DNA of 64,000 nucleotides from a virus. Below are positions 50,927 through 58,764 of this stretch, in pieces (the first letter of the stretch is position 1; each line of letters starts with the position of its first letter). The notes beneath the pieces are model-generated. The model was given only the letters and a program-made list of their open reading frames with translations, was not told the DNA's origin and searched no databases. The stretch spans positions 292,313-356,312 of the IMG/VR virus record IMGVR_UViG_3300023174_000036. One strand, written 5' to 3'. The position numbers and the translations under genes are program-made.

Positions 50927-51417
50927 TTATATATTTAGACATGGATGATGTAGTAGCCGATTGGCACACTGCCGCACAAGAATTTTTAAAGATGCGTTGG
51001 AACAAAGACAATGAACGTATTCCGCAAGAGGATTGGGACAAGATTAAAATGAACGCTAGATTCTATCGTCATTTGCCATTAAAAGAAAATGCACACGATC
51101 TTGTACAATATTGTCGTGATGCTGTTAGTAAAGGACGAGCAGATGGAATGGCGTTTTTATCTGCACTTCCACGCAACAACGATATGCAGTTTGCGGCACA
51201 GGATAAAGTATGGTGGGCACATGAACACTTTGAAGGCATTCCAGTATTCCTCGGTCCATACAGCTATGACAAGTGGAAACATTGTAAGCCAGGTGATATA
51301 TTAATTGATGACCGTACCAGCAACTGTGAAGAATGGATCGCGGCTGGTGGCCGCTCACACATTTATAAAACTTGGGAGGCTTGCAAGCCATGGCTGGAAC
51401 ACACCCTTGGACAATAG
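50923..51417 (+). CDS. 5'(3')-deoxyribonucleotidase-like HAD enzyme
   Basis: 164 residues. D6-M-D8 in IYLDMDDVVADW is the HAD nucleophile pair; MAFLSALPRN is motif II and DILIDDRTSNCEEW the acidic motif IV. Matches the NT5C-type family that dephosphorylates dNMPs, alongside MazG and NrdAB in nucleotide control. Stop lies inside the next gene (28-nt overlap). Confidence 0.82.
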   Translation: MIIYLDMDDVVADWHTAAQEFLKMRWNKDNERIPQEDWDKIKMNARFYRHLPLKENAHDLVQYCRDAVSKGRADGMAFLSALPRNNDMQFAAQDKVWWAHEHFEGIPVFLGPYSYDKWKHCKPGDILIDDRTSNCEEWIAAGGRSHIYKTWEACKPWLEHTLGQ

Positions 51418-51659
51418 ATTTAACTGAATGGATGCCCAGCCCTAAAATCAAATGGCAACGATTGCCAGGACTTAAACTGCAAGCCTATGTAGATGACATC
51501 CTACCTAGAGGATTTGAGCGAGGCTTGAATGAGTCTGATATGGATCCTGTACAGGCATGGACAGATGAATGTCGCTGTGGAGTACGCATGAGCTTTAATG
51601 TTTGGAAGTTTAAGAGTGAAAAGCAAATCACCATGTTTTTAATTAGGTGGACATCATGA
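51390..51659 (+). CDS. Small protein of the W-x-F ... F-x-[IL]-RW family
   Basis: 89 residues from ATG 51390 (SD GGAGG). KWQRLPGLKLQAYVDDILPR then SFNVWKFKSEKQITMFLIRW. Its first half also resembles 49505 (RLPGL). Paralogous family member. Confidence 0.68.
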   Translation: MAGTHPWTIDLTEWMPSPKIKWQRLPGLKLQAYVDDILPRGFERGLNESDMDPVQAWTDECRCGVRMSFNVWKFKSEKQITMFLIRWTS

Positions 51660-52054
51660 AATATAACTATGGTTATTCTAACAACGTCAAACACAACGAC
51701 AGTGCTGGAGACTTGGAGTATTTTATTTCTAAGTTTGATTGTCGAATTGAAGACAGCCGCGAGTATAATCAGTATCGGAGACAAGCGCCTGCTTACCACC
51801 GCGACTTCTATGACACTGACAGTTTTAAAATGGAAACTGAGATACTGCCTATGAAAGCCATACACTTAACTTCAACCAATCTAGCAAGATTAGTGGCAGA
51901 GCAGGAACACATGCAACAGCTGGGTGCCGATGCCGAGTATGGCAAGAAATGCTGGGCCGATGAACGTAAGGATCGTATGGTGCGTGATGAGAATCCCGCA
52001 GTGGCCAAAGCATATCGTAACTATCAAATGCTGTTGGAGTTAGCACGTAAATGA
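51656..52054 (+). CDS. Hypothetical protein with NP-x-V-x-KAY helix
   Basis: 132 residues from ATG 51656 (ATGA overlap). Tyr/Asp-rich N-terminal part (DLEYFISKFDCRIEDSREYN), long helix (NLARLVAEQEHMQQLGADAE), ending RDENPAVAKAYRNYQMLLEL. Related at the C-terminus to 50543 and 53535 products. Confidence 0.65.
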   Translation: MKYNYGYSNNVKHNDSAGDLEYFISKFDCRIEDSREYNQYRRQAPAYHRDFYDTDSFKMETEILPMKAIHLTSTNLARLVAEQEHMQQLGADAEYGKKCWADERKDRMVRDENPAVAKAYRNYQMLLELARK

Positions 52055-52308
52055 ATAACTTAGAACAAGAAATGCTGGATTCTGCTGGCAGTAGAATGGC
52101 CGCTGAGATAGACTTTCAAATTCTTGCAGACATGCTTTGTCAAATAGGCTGGCGTAAAATTATACTCAAACCCATGACCTGGGAAGATGGCTATGATATC
52201 GATGCATGGACTGCCCAGCACATTAAAGGTCCTTTTGAAACTATGGGACTAGTGTGGGTATTTGAACGAGAAGAAGATGCCAACTGGTTTGCACTGAGGT
52301 GGTTGTAA
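52051..52308 (+). CDS. Small protein of the W-x-F ... WF-x-LRW family
   Basis: 85 residues. RMAAEIDFQILADMLCQIGW, then LVWVFEREEDANWFALRWL at the very end. ATGA overlap with the previous gene. Paralogous family member; function unknown. Confidence 0.65.
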   Translation: MNNLEQEMLDSAGSRMAAEIDFQILADMLCQIGWRKIILKPMTWEDGYDIDAWTAQHIKGPFETMGLVWVFEREEDANWFALRWL

Positions 52309-52323
52309 ACTATTAAATAGTAG

Positions 52324-53136
52324 ATGAAAAAATTATTACTATCGATCCTTATCTGTTACAGCACAGCGGCACACGCAGGTGGTGCTTATGCATTGTATGA
52401 TTACGATCAGCACGAATATCAAGTGTCGTTCAACACTTACGAAGTACGCCCCATTGCCAGTATTACCAAACTGTTCACTGCTGTCACTATATTGCGTAGC
52501 GGTGTGGAACTAACGGAAAAAGTCCGAGTAAAAGGTAAGAGTGGAGGTCGTTTCCCCAACGGTATGATGGTATCTCGCCATGATCTAATGAAGGCCATGA
52601 TGATCAGCAGTGATAATAGAGCAGCCGAAACTTTGGCCAATACTTATCCAGGTGGCTTTGACCAGTTCATCAAAGATGCAAACACCTACATAAAAGGTCG
52701 TGGTTTAATAAACACCAGCATTGAAGAGCCCACGGGTCTAAGTAAGAACAATGTAAGCACAGCAACTGAACTAATCAGTTTTATTGGTGCAATTAAAGAC
52801 AACGAAGCACTGAAATCATATTCAGACGAAAAAACTGCTGACATATTGATACCACGAGGTAAAAAGCAAGTGCATATCAAATTGCACAACACCAACCCCA
52901 GCATCTTTAAGTTTGACAACATATTGATCAGCAAGACCGGTTACACTGATCCAGCAGGCCGTTGTGTGGTCATGCTGGTTGAAAAGGGTAAGAAGTATTA
53001 TGGCATTGTGGTATTGGGACAGAAGAATGTTAATGAACGTAGTGAATTGGCCAACGGGTTGATTACCAAACCACCTTTGCCTTCCAAACCCGTTTCAAAA
53101 GAAGTTGATCCTATTGTGTTTGATTTGGCTATGTAA
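52324..53136 (+). CDS. PBP7-like D-Ala-D-Ala peptidase (S11 family), exported
   Basis: 270 residues with a signal peptide (about 1-18, MKKLLLSILICYSTAAHA). Serine active site intact: S46-x-x-K49 (ASITKL), S96-D-N98 (MISSDNRAA) and KTG (ISKTGYT). No second domain, so closest to PbpG/PBP7-type DD-endopeptidases. It cuts or remodels peptidoglycan cross-links in the periplasm, rarely seen in phages. ATTAAATA at 52312-52319 is 4 nt before ATG. Overlaps the next gene by 1 nt. Confidence 0.87.
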   Translation: MKKLLLSILICYSTAAHAGGAYALYDYDQHEYQVSFNTYEVRPIASITKLFTAVTILRSGVELTEKVRVKGKSGGRFPNGMMVSRHDLMKAMMISSDNRAAETLANTYPGGFDQFIKDANTYIKGRGLINTSIEEPTGLSKNNVSTATELISFIGAIKDNEALKSYSDEKTADILIPRGKKQVHIKLHNTNPSIFKFDNILISKTGYTDPAGRCVVMLVEKGKKYYGIVVLGQKNVNERSELANGLITKPPLPSKPVSKEVDPIVFDLAM

Positions 53137-53492
53137 TGGCGATAATAACCAAAACTAACTCGGGTTTTATGGCAGAACCAAAAGATATCGAAACCCACGA
53201 TGTTATGGTGTTTGGTGACCAGGCCTACAAAATTCACACTGTGGTTGTACACCGTTTTCGAATGGGCGATGTGGAAGATCCAGACTTGTATGCCGCTGAA
53301 CCGTTGTACCAATGGCAACAAAGTGAAATGGGACAATGGGTCATGTCTCGTGCGGTAGACACTCCGGAATGGCATAGACAAATGGATCAAATGCAATACC
53401 ATATGCAATATGCTGTTGTAGCCAAACTCAAAGATATCGATTATACCTTTTGGACTCTCAAATGGGGAAATGACGTTGACAAGCAGGAGTAA
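53136..53492 (+). CDS. Conserved phage hypothetical protein, F-W-x-LKW end
   Basis: 118 residues. HDVMVFGDQAYKIHTVVVHR, RMGDVEDPDLYAAEPLYQWQ, then AKLKDIDYTFWTLKWGN. The last block is again the F-x-L-[RK]-W element. A family I associate with T4-like phages. The next promoter lies inside its 3' end. Confidence 0.7.
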   Translation: MAIITKTNSGFMAEPKDIETHDVMVFGDQAYKIHTVVVHRFRMGDVEDPDLYAAEPLYQWQQSEMGQWVMSRAVDTPEWHRQMDQMQYHMQYAVVAKLKDIDYTFWTLKWGNDVDKQE

Positions 53493-53504
53493 AGCTGTTA
53501 TAAT
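53476..53504 (+). promoter_or_regulatory. Consensus sigma-70 promoter
   Basis: TTGACA-17-TATAAT, perfect in both boxes, starting in the last codons of the preceding gene. Serves 53535 and downstream genes. Confidence 0.85.
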
Positions 53505-53534
53505 TACTGTACGATAAACTAGCAGTAAACAGCA

Positions 53535-54005
53535 ATGAAAAAAATCTACTACGAAAAGATTGGACGCAAATATGTGCCAGTTAGTGAGTACGATAACGAC
53601 TTTCTGGACAGCTTTACCCGAGGCACTCATTTGGTTATGAGCTACCCCGGAGGCTCAAGCCGCCGCTACAACATTGATCCTAACTATGCCGCTATGATAG
53701 CCGCTGGTCGTGTGGCTGAAGATGCTATTTGCAAGGCTATTAGTAAGGCCAGCGAACTACGTCCCAAACAAACTCCCATTACCCCAGGCCAGAAGCGAGC
53801 ATGGGAACGATTAGCCAAAGAGTTTGGTGACGATCTTTGCACACTGAATGGACTCAGTGTTCATGACTGTGCAGAAGCAGGTGTAAAGGCTATGATGTTG
53901 GAAGCAGATAAACTCATGGCCAATCCCATTGTTCGTAAAGCCTACGAACGTTTCCTTTTTGTTGCTGAACTAACGAAAGAACACAATGAGCAAAGCAAAA
54001 CATAA
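53535..54005 (+). CDS. Conserved phage protein with NP-x-V-x-KAY helix
   Basis: 156 residues. YYEKIGRKYVPVSEYDNDFL, VMSYPGGSSRRYNIDPNYAA, QKRAWERLAKEFGDDLCTL, and LMANPIVRKAYERFLFVAEL at the end. I recognise this family from T4-like marine phages, without known role. Has its own consensus promoter. Confidence 0.75.
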   Translation: MKKIYYEKIGRKYVPVSEYDNDFLDSFTRGTHLVMSYPGGSSRRYNIDPNYAAMIAAGRVAEDAICKAISKASELRPKQTPITPGQKRAWERLAKEFGDDLCTLNGLSVHDCAEAGVKAMMLEADKLMANPIVRKAYERFLFVAELTKEHNEQSKT

Positions 54006-54240
54006 ACCATATCAATGGATTGATGGAGAGACTGCTGATCGCATTACCAGTCTTAACCTAAAAGACTATCGTGCATATCTCAAAAAAGAATTAAAACAAT
54101 GGAAGAAGAATCCCAAGAGTGATTCAAACCCTGACGGTTATTGGCTACATCCAGAAGATGTGGGCCTGAATGTACAAACCATTGCGGCATTAGATTTGAT
54201 TATTAGTCATTTTGTAGTAACGGAGGATGAACATGAGTGA
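53986..54240 (+). CDS. Small hypothetical protein
   Basis: 84 residues, basic then acidic (DRITSLNLKDYRAYLKKELK; HPEDVGLNVQTIAALDLIIS). Overlaps the previous gene by 20 nt. No family recognised. Confidence 0.65.
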   Translation: MSKAKHKPYQWIDGETADRITSLNLKDYRAYLKKELKQWKKNPKSDSNPDGYWLHPEDVGLNVQTIAALDLIISHFVVTEDEHE

Positions 54241-54529
54241 ACAAGTATTATGCAAGGATTGCAAGCACAGTTTTAGGAAACTATCAGAGTTTCCGCAATG
54301 GGGCACTGGAATTGAATTGCGGTGTCGTTTAAACTATATTGAAAATGAAGTTGTAGAAAATCGCGTAACAGGCAATACTGTCAGGCCGCCTTACTATGAA
54401 CGATGTTCACTTACTCGAATGGATTATCTGAGCAAGGATCGTAATGAAACCTGCGGTAAAGATGGCAAATGGTGGACTCCTCAAAATAAAAAGGACTTGT
54501 TTAAGTTTATTAAACATGTAAGTGTATGA
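54233..54529 (+). CDS. Cys-rich putative zinc protein
   Basis: 98 residues from ATG 54233 (SD GGAGG, so the ATG at 54227 is not used). CKDCKHSF, later single Cys residues (LRCRLNY, ERCSLT, ETCGKDG) could complete a zinc knuckle. Function unknown. Confidence 0.65.
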   Translation: MSEQVLCKDCKHSFRKLSEFPQWGTGIELRCRLNYIENEVVENRVTGNTVRPPYYERCSLTRMDYLSKDRNETCGKDGKWWTPQNKKDLFKFIKHVSV

Positions 54530-54882
54530 GTGGTTGGAACACAATTCAAAGAATTCGAAATCTTGAAGAGAAAATCGATCTCCTTGGCTTCAAGTTCAGC
54601 AAAAGCAAGCACGGTGATTGGACAGACAGTCACGGTGCCTTAAGCCTTGTGCCAAAAGATGCAGATGCACTACCAATGTACAGCCGCGATGCGGAACTGT
54701 TCGTGGGCAGTATTGAACGATTGGAAGATTGGCTTGCTGGAGTACAGTGGGCACGTGACTACGACCGCATGTGTAAGATCAGCACGGATAAGACTCGTGC
54801 GGCCGCAGAACAAAAGGAACGCAACAGGCAACTGATGCGCACATTAAAAGAAGGTAAGAGAATTGAAGGAGTAGTGGAATGA
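54526..54882 (+). CDS. Conserved phage hypothetical protein
   Basis: 118 residues. WNTIQRIRNLEEKIDLLGFK, LPMYSRDAELFVGSIERLED, and a basic helical end (DKTRAAAEQKERNRQLMRTL). A T4-like phage family of unknown function by recollection. ATGA overlaps at both ends. Confidence 0.72.
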   Translation: MSGWNTIQRIRNLEEKIDLLGFKFSKSKHGDWTDSHGALSLVPKDADALPMYSRDAELFVGSIERLEDWLAGVQWARDYDRMCKISTDKTRAAAEQKERNRQLMRTLKEGKRIEGVVE

Positions 54883-55106
54883 CATTGGATTCAGCAAGTA
54901 ACTTTTTGGCCTGTACTATATTGGTGTGTTTGGGAATTGCCTGTTTGGCAGTACTCGTAGTGTTCTTAAATAACCTGTTTCATAGGTACTGGAACCCAAT
55001 AACTTGGAACCTTTATAGCTTTTTGGGCACAAAACACTATGATTTCCCGCATGATGCATTAAATAATACTACCAATCAAAAGGATCAAAATGGAAAATCT
55101 ATTTGA
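54879..55106 (+). CDS. Small membrane protein
   Basis: 75 residues. One long hydrophobic span (FLACTILVCLGIACLAVLVV), then polar aromatic tail. Overlaps the next gene by 17 nt. Confidence 0.65.
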   Translation: MTLDSASNFLACTILVCLGIACLAVLVVFLNNLFHRYWNPITWNLYSFLGTKHYDFPHDALNNTTNQKDQNGKSI

Positions 55107-55443
55107 ACTACTAATTGCAGGCGCAGTGGGCTATTACATAGGCTCTTGGGTTAAAGAACAGATCATGCTGGTACGCATGGTTCGCAATGCCAAAGACATT
55201 ATCAAGTATTTGGAACATGCCCAAAAGGTACTTGAAGAAGTGGAAGTTGAAGGCCTGCCTGAAGATGCTATCGAAGTTGAAGTTGAGCGGGTCAATGGAT
55301 TTGTCTACGCTTACAACAAAATGACTGGCGAATTTTTGGCACAGGCACAGAGTCTACACCAAGTAATGACCTTGGCGGCCAAACGATATCCTGGCAAGAA
55401 GTTTTGGCATCCTGAACTCACTGAAGATAGCCGAACAGCTTGA
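55090..55443 (+). CDS. Membrane-anchored acidic protein
   Basis: 117 residues. N-terminal anchor (LFELLIAGAVGYYIGSWV), then a charged helix (NAKDIIKYLEHAQKVLEEVE), acidic beta part (DAIEVEVERVNGFVYAYNKM) and YPGKKFWHPEL. Last gene before a new promoter. Unknown role. Confidence 0.65.
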   Translation: MENLFELLIAGAVGYYIGSWVKEQIMLVRMVRNAKDIIKYLEHAQKVLEEVEVEGLPEDAIEVEVERVNGFVYAYNKMTGEFLAQAQSLHQVMTLAAKRYPGKKFWHPELTEDSRTA

Positions 55444-55468
55444 GTTTCATCTTTACCTGTAGTATACT
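55440..55468 (+). promoter_or_regulatory. Sigma-70 promoter
   Basis: TTGAGT-17-TATACT, near consensus. Serves the winged-helix gene at 55514. Confidence 0.65.
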
Positions 55469-55513
55469 AAGTCTAACTAGTGGATACTAGTAAAACTTAA
55501 AAGAGGAAATATT

Positions 55514-55786
55514 ATGAAATTCATTTCAAAAGAAACTAAGACCTACAAATTGTTCAATGCATTGTACAATGGTGAAAAAGTAACTGGTGCTCAAGCTGAA
55601 AAGCGTTTTGGCATCAAGAACATTGCTGCCGAAGCAAGCCGTATTCGTCAATCAGGTTATGCTGTTTACAGCCGTAGCCGTGTGGCTGGTAACGGTGTTA
55701 CTGTTACTGAATACGAAATGGGCAATGCCAGCCGCGAAATTATCGCACTTGGCTACAAAGCCAAAGCAATGGGCATCACACTTTAA
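55514..55786 (+). CDS. Winged-helix DNA-binding protein
   Basis: 90 residues. TYKLFNALYNGEKVTGAQAE, IKNIAAEASRIRQSGYAVYS and RVAGNGVTVTEYEMGNASRE form a helix-turn-helix with beta wing. Typical small phage regulator. AGAGGAAA site. Single-gene unit flanked by promoter and terminator. Confidence 0.8.
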   Translation: MKFISKETKTYKLFNALYNGEKVTGAQAEKRFGIKNIAAEASRIRQSGYAVYSRSRVAGNGVTVTEYEMGNASREIIALGYKAKAMGITL

Positions 55787-55804
55787 TTTTTAAAGTGCAA
55801 TCCG

Positions 55805-55830
55805 AAAGCTCGCTTAGGCGGGCTTTTTTA
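55805..55830 (+). terminator. Intrinsic terminator
   Basis: AAAGCTCGC-TTAG-GCGGGCTTT hairpin (55805-55826, one G-T pair), followed by a T-run. Closes the winged-helix unit. Confidence 0.88.
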
Positions 55831-55861
55831 TTGACTAAATATTTGTCAGGAGGACTCAACC

Positions 55862-56020
55862 ATGAAACAGAAAAAACTTTTAGTTAAACTGTACAGGGCT
55901 TGCGTCGACCATGATACAGAAACGGTTTCCGAACTGCGTAAAAAAGAGTTCGCTAAGATACTGAAACACAAGGCCGAAGGCAAACCATTTACAACAAAAT
56001 GGACGCTGGTGCAAATTTAA
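55862..56020 (+). CDS. Small basic conserved protein
   Basis: 52 residues. CAGGAGG site before ATG 55862; ACTAAATA box at 55834-55841. [17 protein letters not shown] then [18 protein letters not shown]: helical and basic, might contact nucleic acid. Function unknown. Confidence 0.7.
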   Translation: MKQKKLLVKLYRACVDHDTETVSELRKKEFAKILKHKAEGKPFTTKWTLVQI

Positions 56021-56051
56021 CACAACTGTAACATTACACACCCGATACTAC

Positions 56052-56059
56052 GATAAATA
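56052..56059 (+). promoter_or_regulatory. Late-type box GATAAATA for plcP-agt
   Basis: 5 nt before plcP ATG; predicted start point coincides with ATG. Confidence 0.55.
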
Positions 56060-56064
56060 TTGCT

Positions 56065-56949
56065 ATGCAAAAAACTTATCGTAGTATTTTTGTGAGTGAC
56101 GTCCACTTGGGTACAAGAGACTGCAAGGCGGAACAACTCAATAATTTCCTCAAACACAATTCATGTGATACTCTCTACCTCGTTGGTGATATCATCGATG
56201 CTTGGAAAATACAACAAAACAAATGGCGTTGGAAACAAAGTCATACCAATGTGGTACGCAGAGTACTGGGTCATGCCAAACGCGGAACCCGTGTGGTATT
56301 CATAGCTGGTAATCACGATGAATTTCTGCGTCCCATGATACCATATGGATTCTCGTTTGGGCTTGTTGAAATACACAATCAAATAGAACACATAGGTGCA
56401 GACGGCAAGCATTATCTAGTCACACATGGTGACTTGTTTGACGGCATAACAAGATTGGCGCCTTGGATAAGTTTTTTAGGAGACAAAGCATATGATATCA
56501 TTTTATCGCTTAATAGCAAATTCAATTGGCTACGTCATCGTCTTGGTTTTGGGTACTTTAGTCTTAGTCAATATCTCAAACATAGAGTAAAACGTGCTGT
56601 GGACTTTATGTTCAAGTTTGAGGAAAATCTTGCCAACTACTGTAAAAAGCGTGGCTTTGACGGAGTAATATGTGGACACATACATCACGCAGAGATCAAA
56701 GAGATCAATGGTGTTGTGTACATGAATGATGGTGATTGGGTAGAATCATGCACAGCCCTAGTGGAACATTGGAACGGGCAGTGGGAGATAATTACTTGGA
56801 CACAGGAGAAGGATGATGTGGTTACTGATCCTAATAGCAGTACACGTGAACGATCCAACAGATCAGCCGGGAAGAGTGGAACTACAGTTCGCGGATCAAA
56901 AAACCTGCGAGCAGGCCCTAAGCACACTCAAGTGGCAACTAAAGTTTAA
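56065..56949 (+). CDS. plcP: PlcP-like metallophosphoesterase (phospholipase C type)
   Basis: 294 residues, calcineurin-like. Metal ligands read: D12 and H14 in SDVHLG, D42 in GDIIDAW, N83/H84/D85 in GNHDE, H121 in THGDLFDG, H205/H207 in GHIHH. Annotators often call this LpxH-like, but KAYDIILSLNSKFNWLRHRL and DGDWVESCTALVEH are traits of the PlcP group that hydrolyses membrane phospholipids to diacylglycerol in phosphate-starved bacteria. It is paired with an Agt-like glycosyltransferase, the known partner. GATAAATA at 56052-56059 ends 5 nt before ATG: leaderless late message. The last ~45 residues are a Ser/Arg-rich extension. Confidence 0.8.
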   Translation: MQKTYRSIFVSDVHLGTRDCKAEQLNNFLKHNSCDTLYLVGDIIDAWKIQQNKWRWKQSHTNVVRRVLGHAKRGTRVVFIAGNHDEFLRPMIPYGFSFGLVEIHNQIEHIGADGKHYLVTHGDLFDGITRLAPWISFLGDKAYDIILSLNSKFNWLRHRLGFGYFSLSQYLKHRVKRAVDFMFKFEENLANYCKKRGFDGVICGHIHHAEIKEINGVVYMNDGDWVESCTALVEHWNGQWEIITWTQEKDDVVTDPNSSTRERSNRSAGKSGTTVRGSKNLRAGPKHTQVATKV

Positions 56950-56970
56950 AAGTTTCAAGGTAGAAGGCAA

Positions 56971-57987
56971 ATGTCTAAGACAATCCTCATAATAACAGAC
57001 AATTTAAAGGATCAAATCAATGGCGTGGTTACCACCTACAAAAATATTGAGGCGTGTGCAACTCGTGACGGTTATAACGTTGTGGTGCTGGATCCCGGGT
57101 GGTTCAGCTACATTGATTGCCCTGGCTACAACGAAGTCAAGATTGCCTATCCCAGGAACTTGGGCAAGAAGATTGAGGAGATATCTCCGGATTATATCCA
57201 TATCGCCACAGAGGGTCCTCTTGGTCTGTGGGCTAGAGCATATCTTTCATTGGGTGATATTCGCCACAATACCGCTTATCATACTAAGTTTCCTGAAGGG
57301 TTGAAAAAGCTGTTTGGCATACCTGAAAGCCTAACGTGGCGTTTTGTACGTTGGTTCCACAAGCATTCAGGCAAGGTCTTGACCACAACACCCAGCATGG
57401 TTCGTGAACTCAAGTCGCATGGCTTTGGGGGTGAAGTTATACCCTGGACCCGTGGCGTGGATCGTGATATCTTTAACCCCAGCTATCGAGTCAAGACTGT
57501 GGTAAACGGTCCCGTATTGTTGTGTGTCAGCAGGGTCAGCAAGGAAAAGAATCTAGAAGCCTTCTTTGAATTGGACTACCCAGGTGCCAACAAGATCATG
57601 GTGGGCGATGGCCCCATGTTGGACACTTATCGAAAGGCCTACCCTGACGTCATGTTCACAGGCTTTAGGACTGGAGTGGACCTAGCACGTTACTATGCCA
57701 TGGCAGATGTGTTTGTGTTCCCCAGTCAGTGGGAAACGTTTGGCATTGTTATGATAGAAGCCATGGCCTGTGGCACACCTGTAGCCGCTTACCCATGCCA
57801 GGGTCCAGAGGATGTGATTGATGAGGGTGTAACTGGCTGTTTAAATGACGAGCTCAAGCAGGCTGTGAAAGATGCCTTAATGTTGAGCCGACAGCAGGTT
57901 TGGGAAGGCAGTGCCCGTTGGACTTGGCAAGAAGCGTGGCACATATTCCGTGACAATCTAGTGGAAATGAAATCGGGTACAAGATAA
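56971..57987 (+). CDS. agt: GT4 glycosyltransferase, Agt-like glycolipid synthase
   Basis: 338 residues. N-terminal acceptor domain: ILIITDNLKDQINGVVTTYK and DYIHIATEGPLGLWARAYL, NTAYHTKFPEGLKKLF. C-terminal donor domain: LLCVSRVSKEKNLEAFF, IMVGDGPML and E-x7-E in WETFGIVMIEAMACG. This matches Agt-type enzymes that put a sugar on diacylglycerol. Starts 21 nt after plcP, so the pair should act in series: PlcP makes diacylglycerol, Agt makes the glycolipid. Sugar donor not decidable. Confidence 0.82.
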   Translation: MSKTILIITDNLKDQINGVVTTYKNIEACATRDGYNVVVLDPGWFSYIDCPGYNEVKIAYPRNLGKKIEEISPDYIHIATEGPLGLWARAYLSLGDIRHNTAYHTKFPEGLKKLFGIPESLTWRFVRWFHKHSGKVLTTTPSMVRELKSHGFGGEVIPWTRGVDRDIFNPSYRVKTVVNGPVLLCVSRVSKEKNLEAFFELDYPGANKIMVGDGPMLDTYRKAYPDVMFTGFRTGVDLARYYAMADVFVFPSQWETFGIVMIEAMACGTPVAAYPCQGPEDVIDEGVTGCLNDELKQAVKDALMLSRQQVWEGSARWTWQEAWHIFRDNLVEMKSGTR

Positions 57988-58015
57988 GGTATCGCTGGAA
58001 TTCGTAACCAGCACT

Positions 58016-58037
58016 AAAGGGCCCCGGCTCTTTTTTT
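58016..58037 (+). terminator. Probable intrinsic terminator
   Basis: AAAGGG / CTCTTT stem around a GC-rich loop (58016-58033, one G-T pair), then T7 to 58037. It closes the plcP-agt unit. A GCTGG/CCAGC hairpin precedes it at 57993-58012. Confidence 0.7.
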
Positions 58038-58052
58038 ATGGCTATTCACTTC

Positions 58053-58082
58053 TTGCATACGCCACAAGGCGGCCTGTATAAT
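58053..58082 (+). promoter_or_regulatory. Sigma-70 promoter
   Basis: TTGCAT-18-TATAAT. The predicted start is at or next to ATG 58089, so the message may be leaderless. Confidence 0.6.
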
Positions 58083-58088
58083 TACAGT

Positions 58089-58376
58089 ATGCTTGATAAT
58101 ATATTTAAACCCACCCTGGATTGGATACGCGATGACTACACCAGTAATAGAATACGTTTTTGTCTTGAGAGCCTTGCTTGGGCTATCTCTATTGGTTGTA
58201 GTATCACTATGGCCACAACTGTGCCCACACCTCCCTTACTTGTCTTGTACCCAATTTGGATTACAGGTTGTGCTATATACGCTTGGTGCGCTTTTAGTCG
58301 GCGTTCCTTTGGTATGTTGGCTAATTATGTGCTTCTTACCACAATCGACACTGTGGGATTGATAAGGATGCTATGA
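58089..58376 (+). CDS. Conserved phage membrane protein
   Basis: 95 residues from ATG 58089. FKPTLDWIRDDYTSNRIRF then two or three spans (SLAWAISIGCSITMATTVPT; LLVLYPIWITGCAIYAWCAF; MLANYVLLTTIDTVGLIRML). I recognise the family from T4-like marine phages. Overlaps the next gene by 4 nt. Confidence 0.78.
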   Translation: MLDNIFKPTLDWIRDDYTSNRIRFCLESLAWAISIGCSITMATTVPTPPLLVLYPIWITGCAIYAWCAFSRRSFGMLANYVLLTTIDTVGLIRML

Positions 58377-58588
58377 TAACAGATGCCGAACTAGACACCC
58401 TGATAAACCAATTGGATGCTGTGTTGTTACAGTATAACCATTGCCCAGCCCATGAAGTAGCGGGCGCATTACTCAGCAGAATAACCTTGTTAATGACCAT
58501 GGATCCCTCAGTGGGCAAGCACATGCTGAAGTTTGTGTGGGAGAAACTGGACGAAATTGAACAAGCCAATCCGGGAGGTATGATATGA
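58373..58588 (+). CDS. Conserved small phage protein
   Basis: 71 residues, helical: LINQLDAVLLQYNHCPAHEV, AGALLSRITLLMTMDPSVGK. A family conserved in T4-like phages by recollection, usually beside the membrane protein found here. Function unknown. Overlaps next gene by 4 nt. Confidence 0.75.
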   Translation: MITDAELDTLINQLDAVLLQYNHCPAHEVAGALLSRITLLMTMDPSVGKHMLKFVWEKLDEIEQANPGGMI

Positions 58589-58764
58589 TTGATATGAAAC
58601 TCAGCAAGTACTGGGTGGGCTCAAACCATCATGAATTTGAACTGATGGCAGTGTACACAGAGTCGGATACCAAATGGGCACGTTATAGAGACATCTTGAA
58701 CGACAAAGAGTACAACTGTAGACTTGAAGCGTTTTTGGCGAGATTCAGCCCCAGCGTAGATTAA
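58585..58764 (+). CDS. Small hypothetical protein
   Basis: 59 residues. SD GGAGG in the previous gene. LSKYWVGSNHHEFELMAVYT, then KEYNCRLEAFLARFSPS. ATGA overlap supports translation. Last gene of this set. Confidence 0.65.
   Translation: MIDMKLSKYWVGSNHHEFELMAVYTESDTKWARYRDILNDKEYNCRLEAFLARFSPSVD

Noticed and set aside
56065-56949. Plain LpxH (lipid A pathway) assignment
   Set aside because: Motifs fit the wider family, but the C-terminal segments and the adjoining Agt-like gene favour PlcP. Kept as an alternative that phylogeny could restore.
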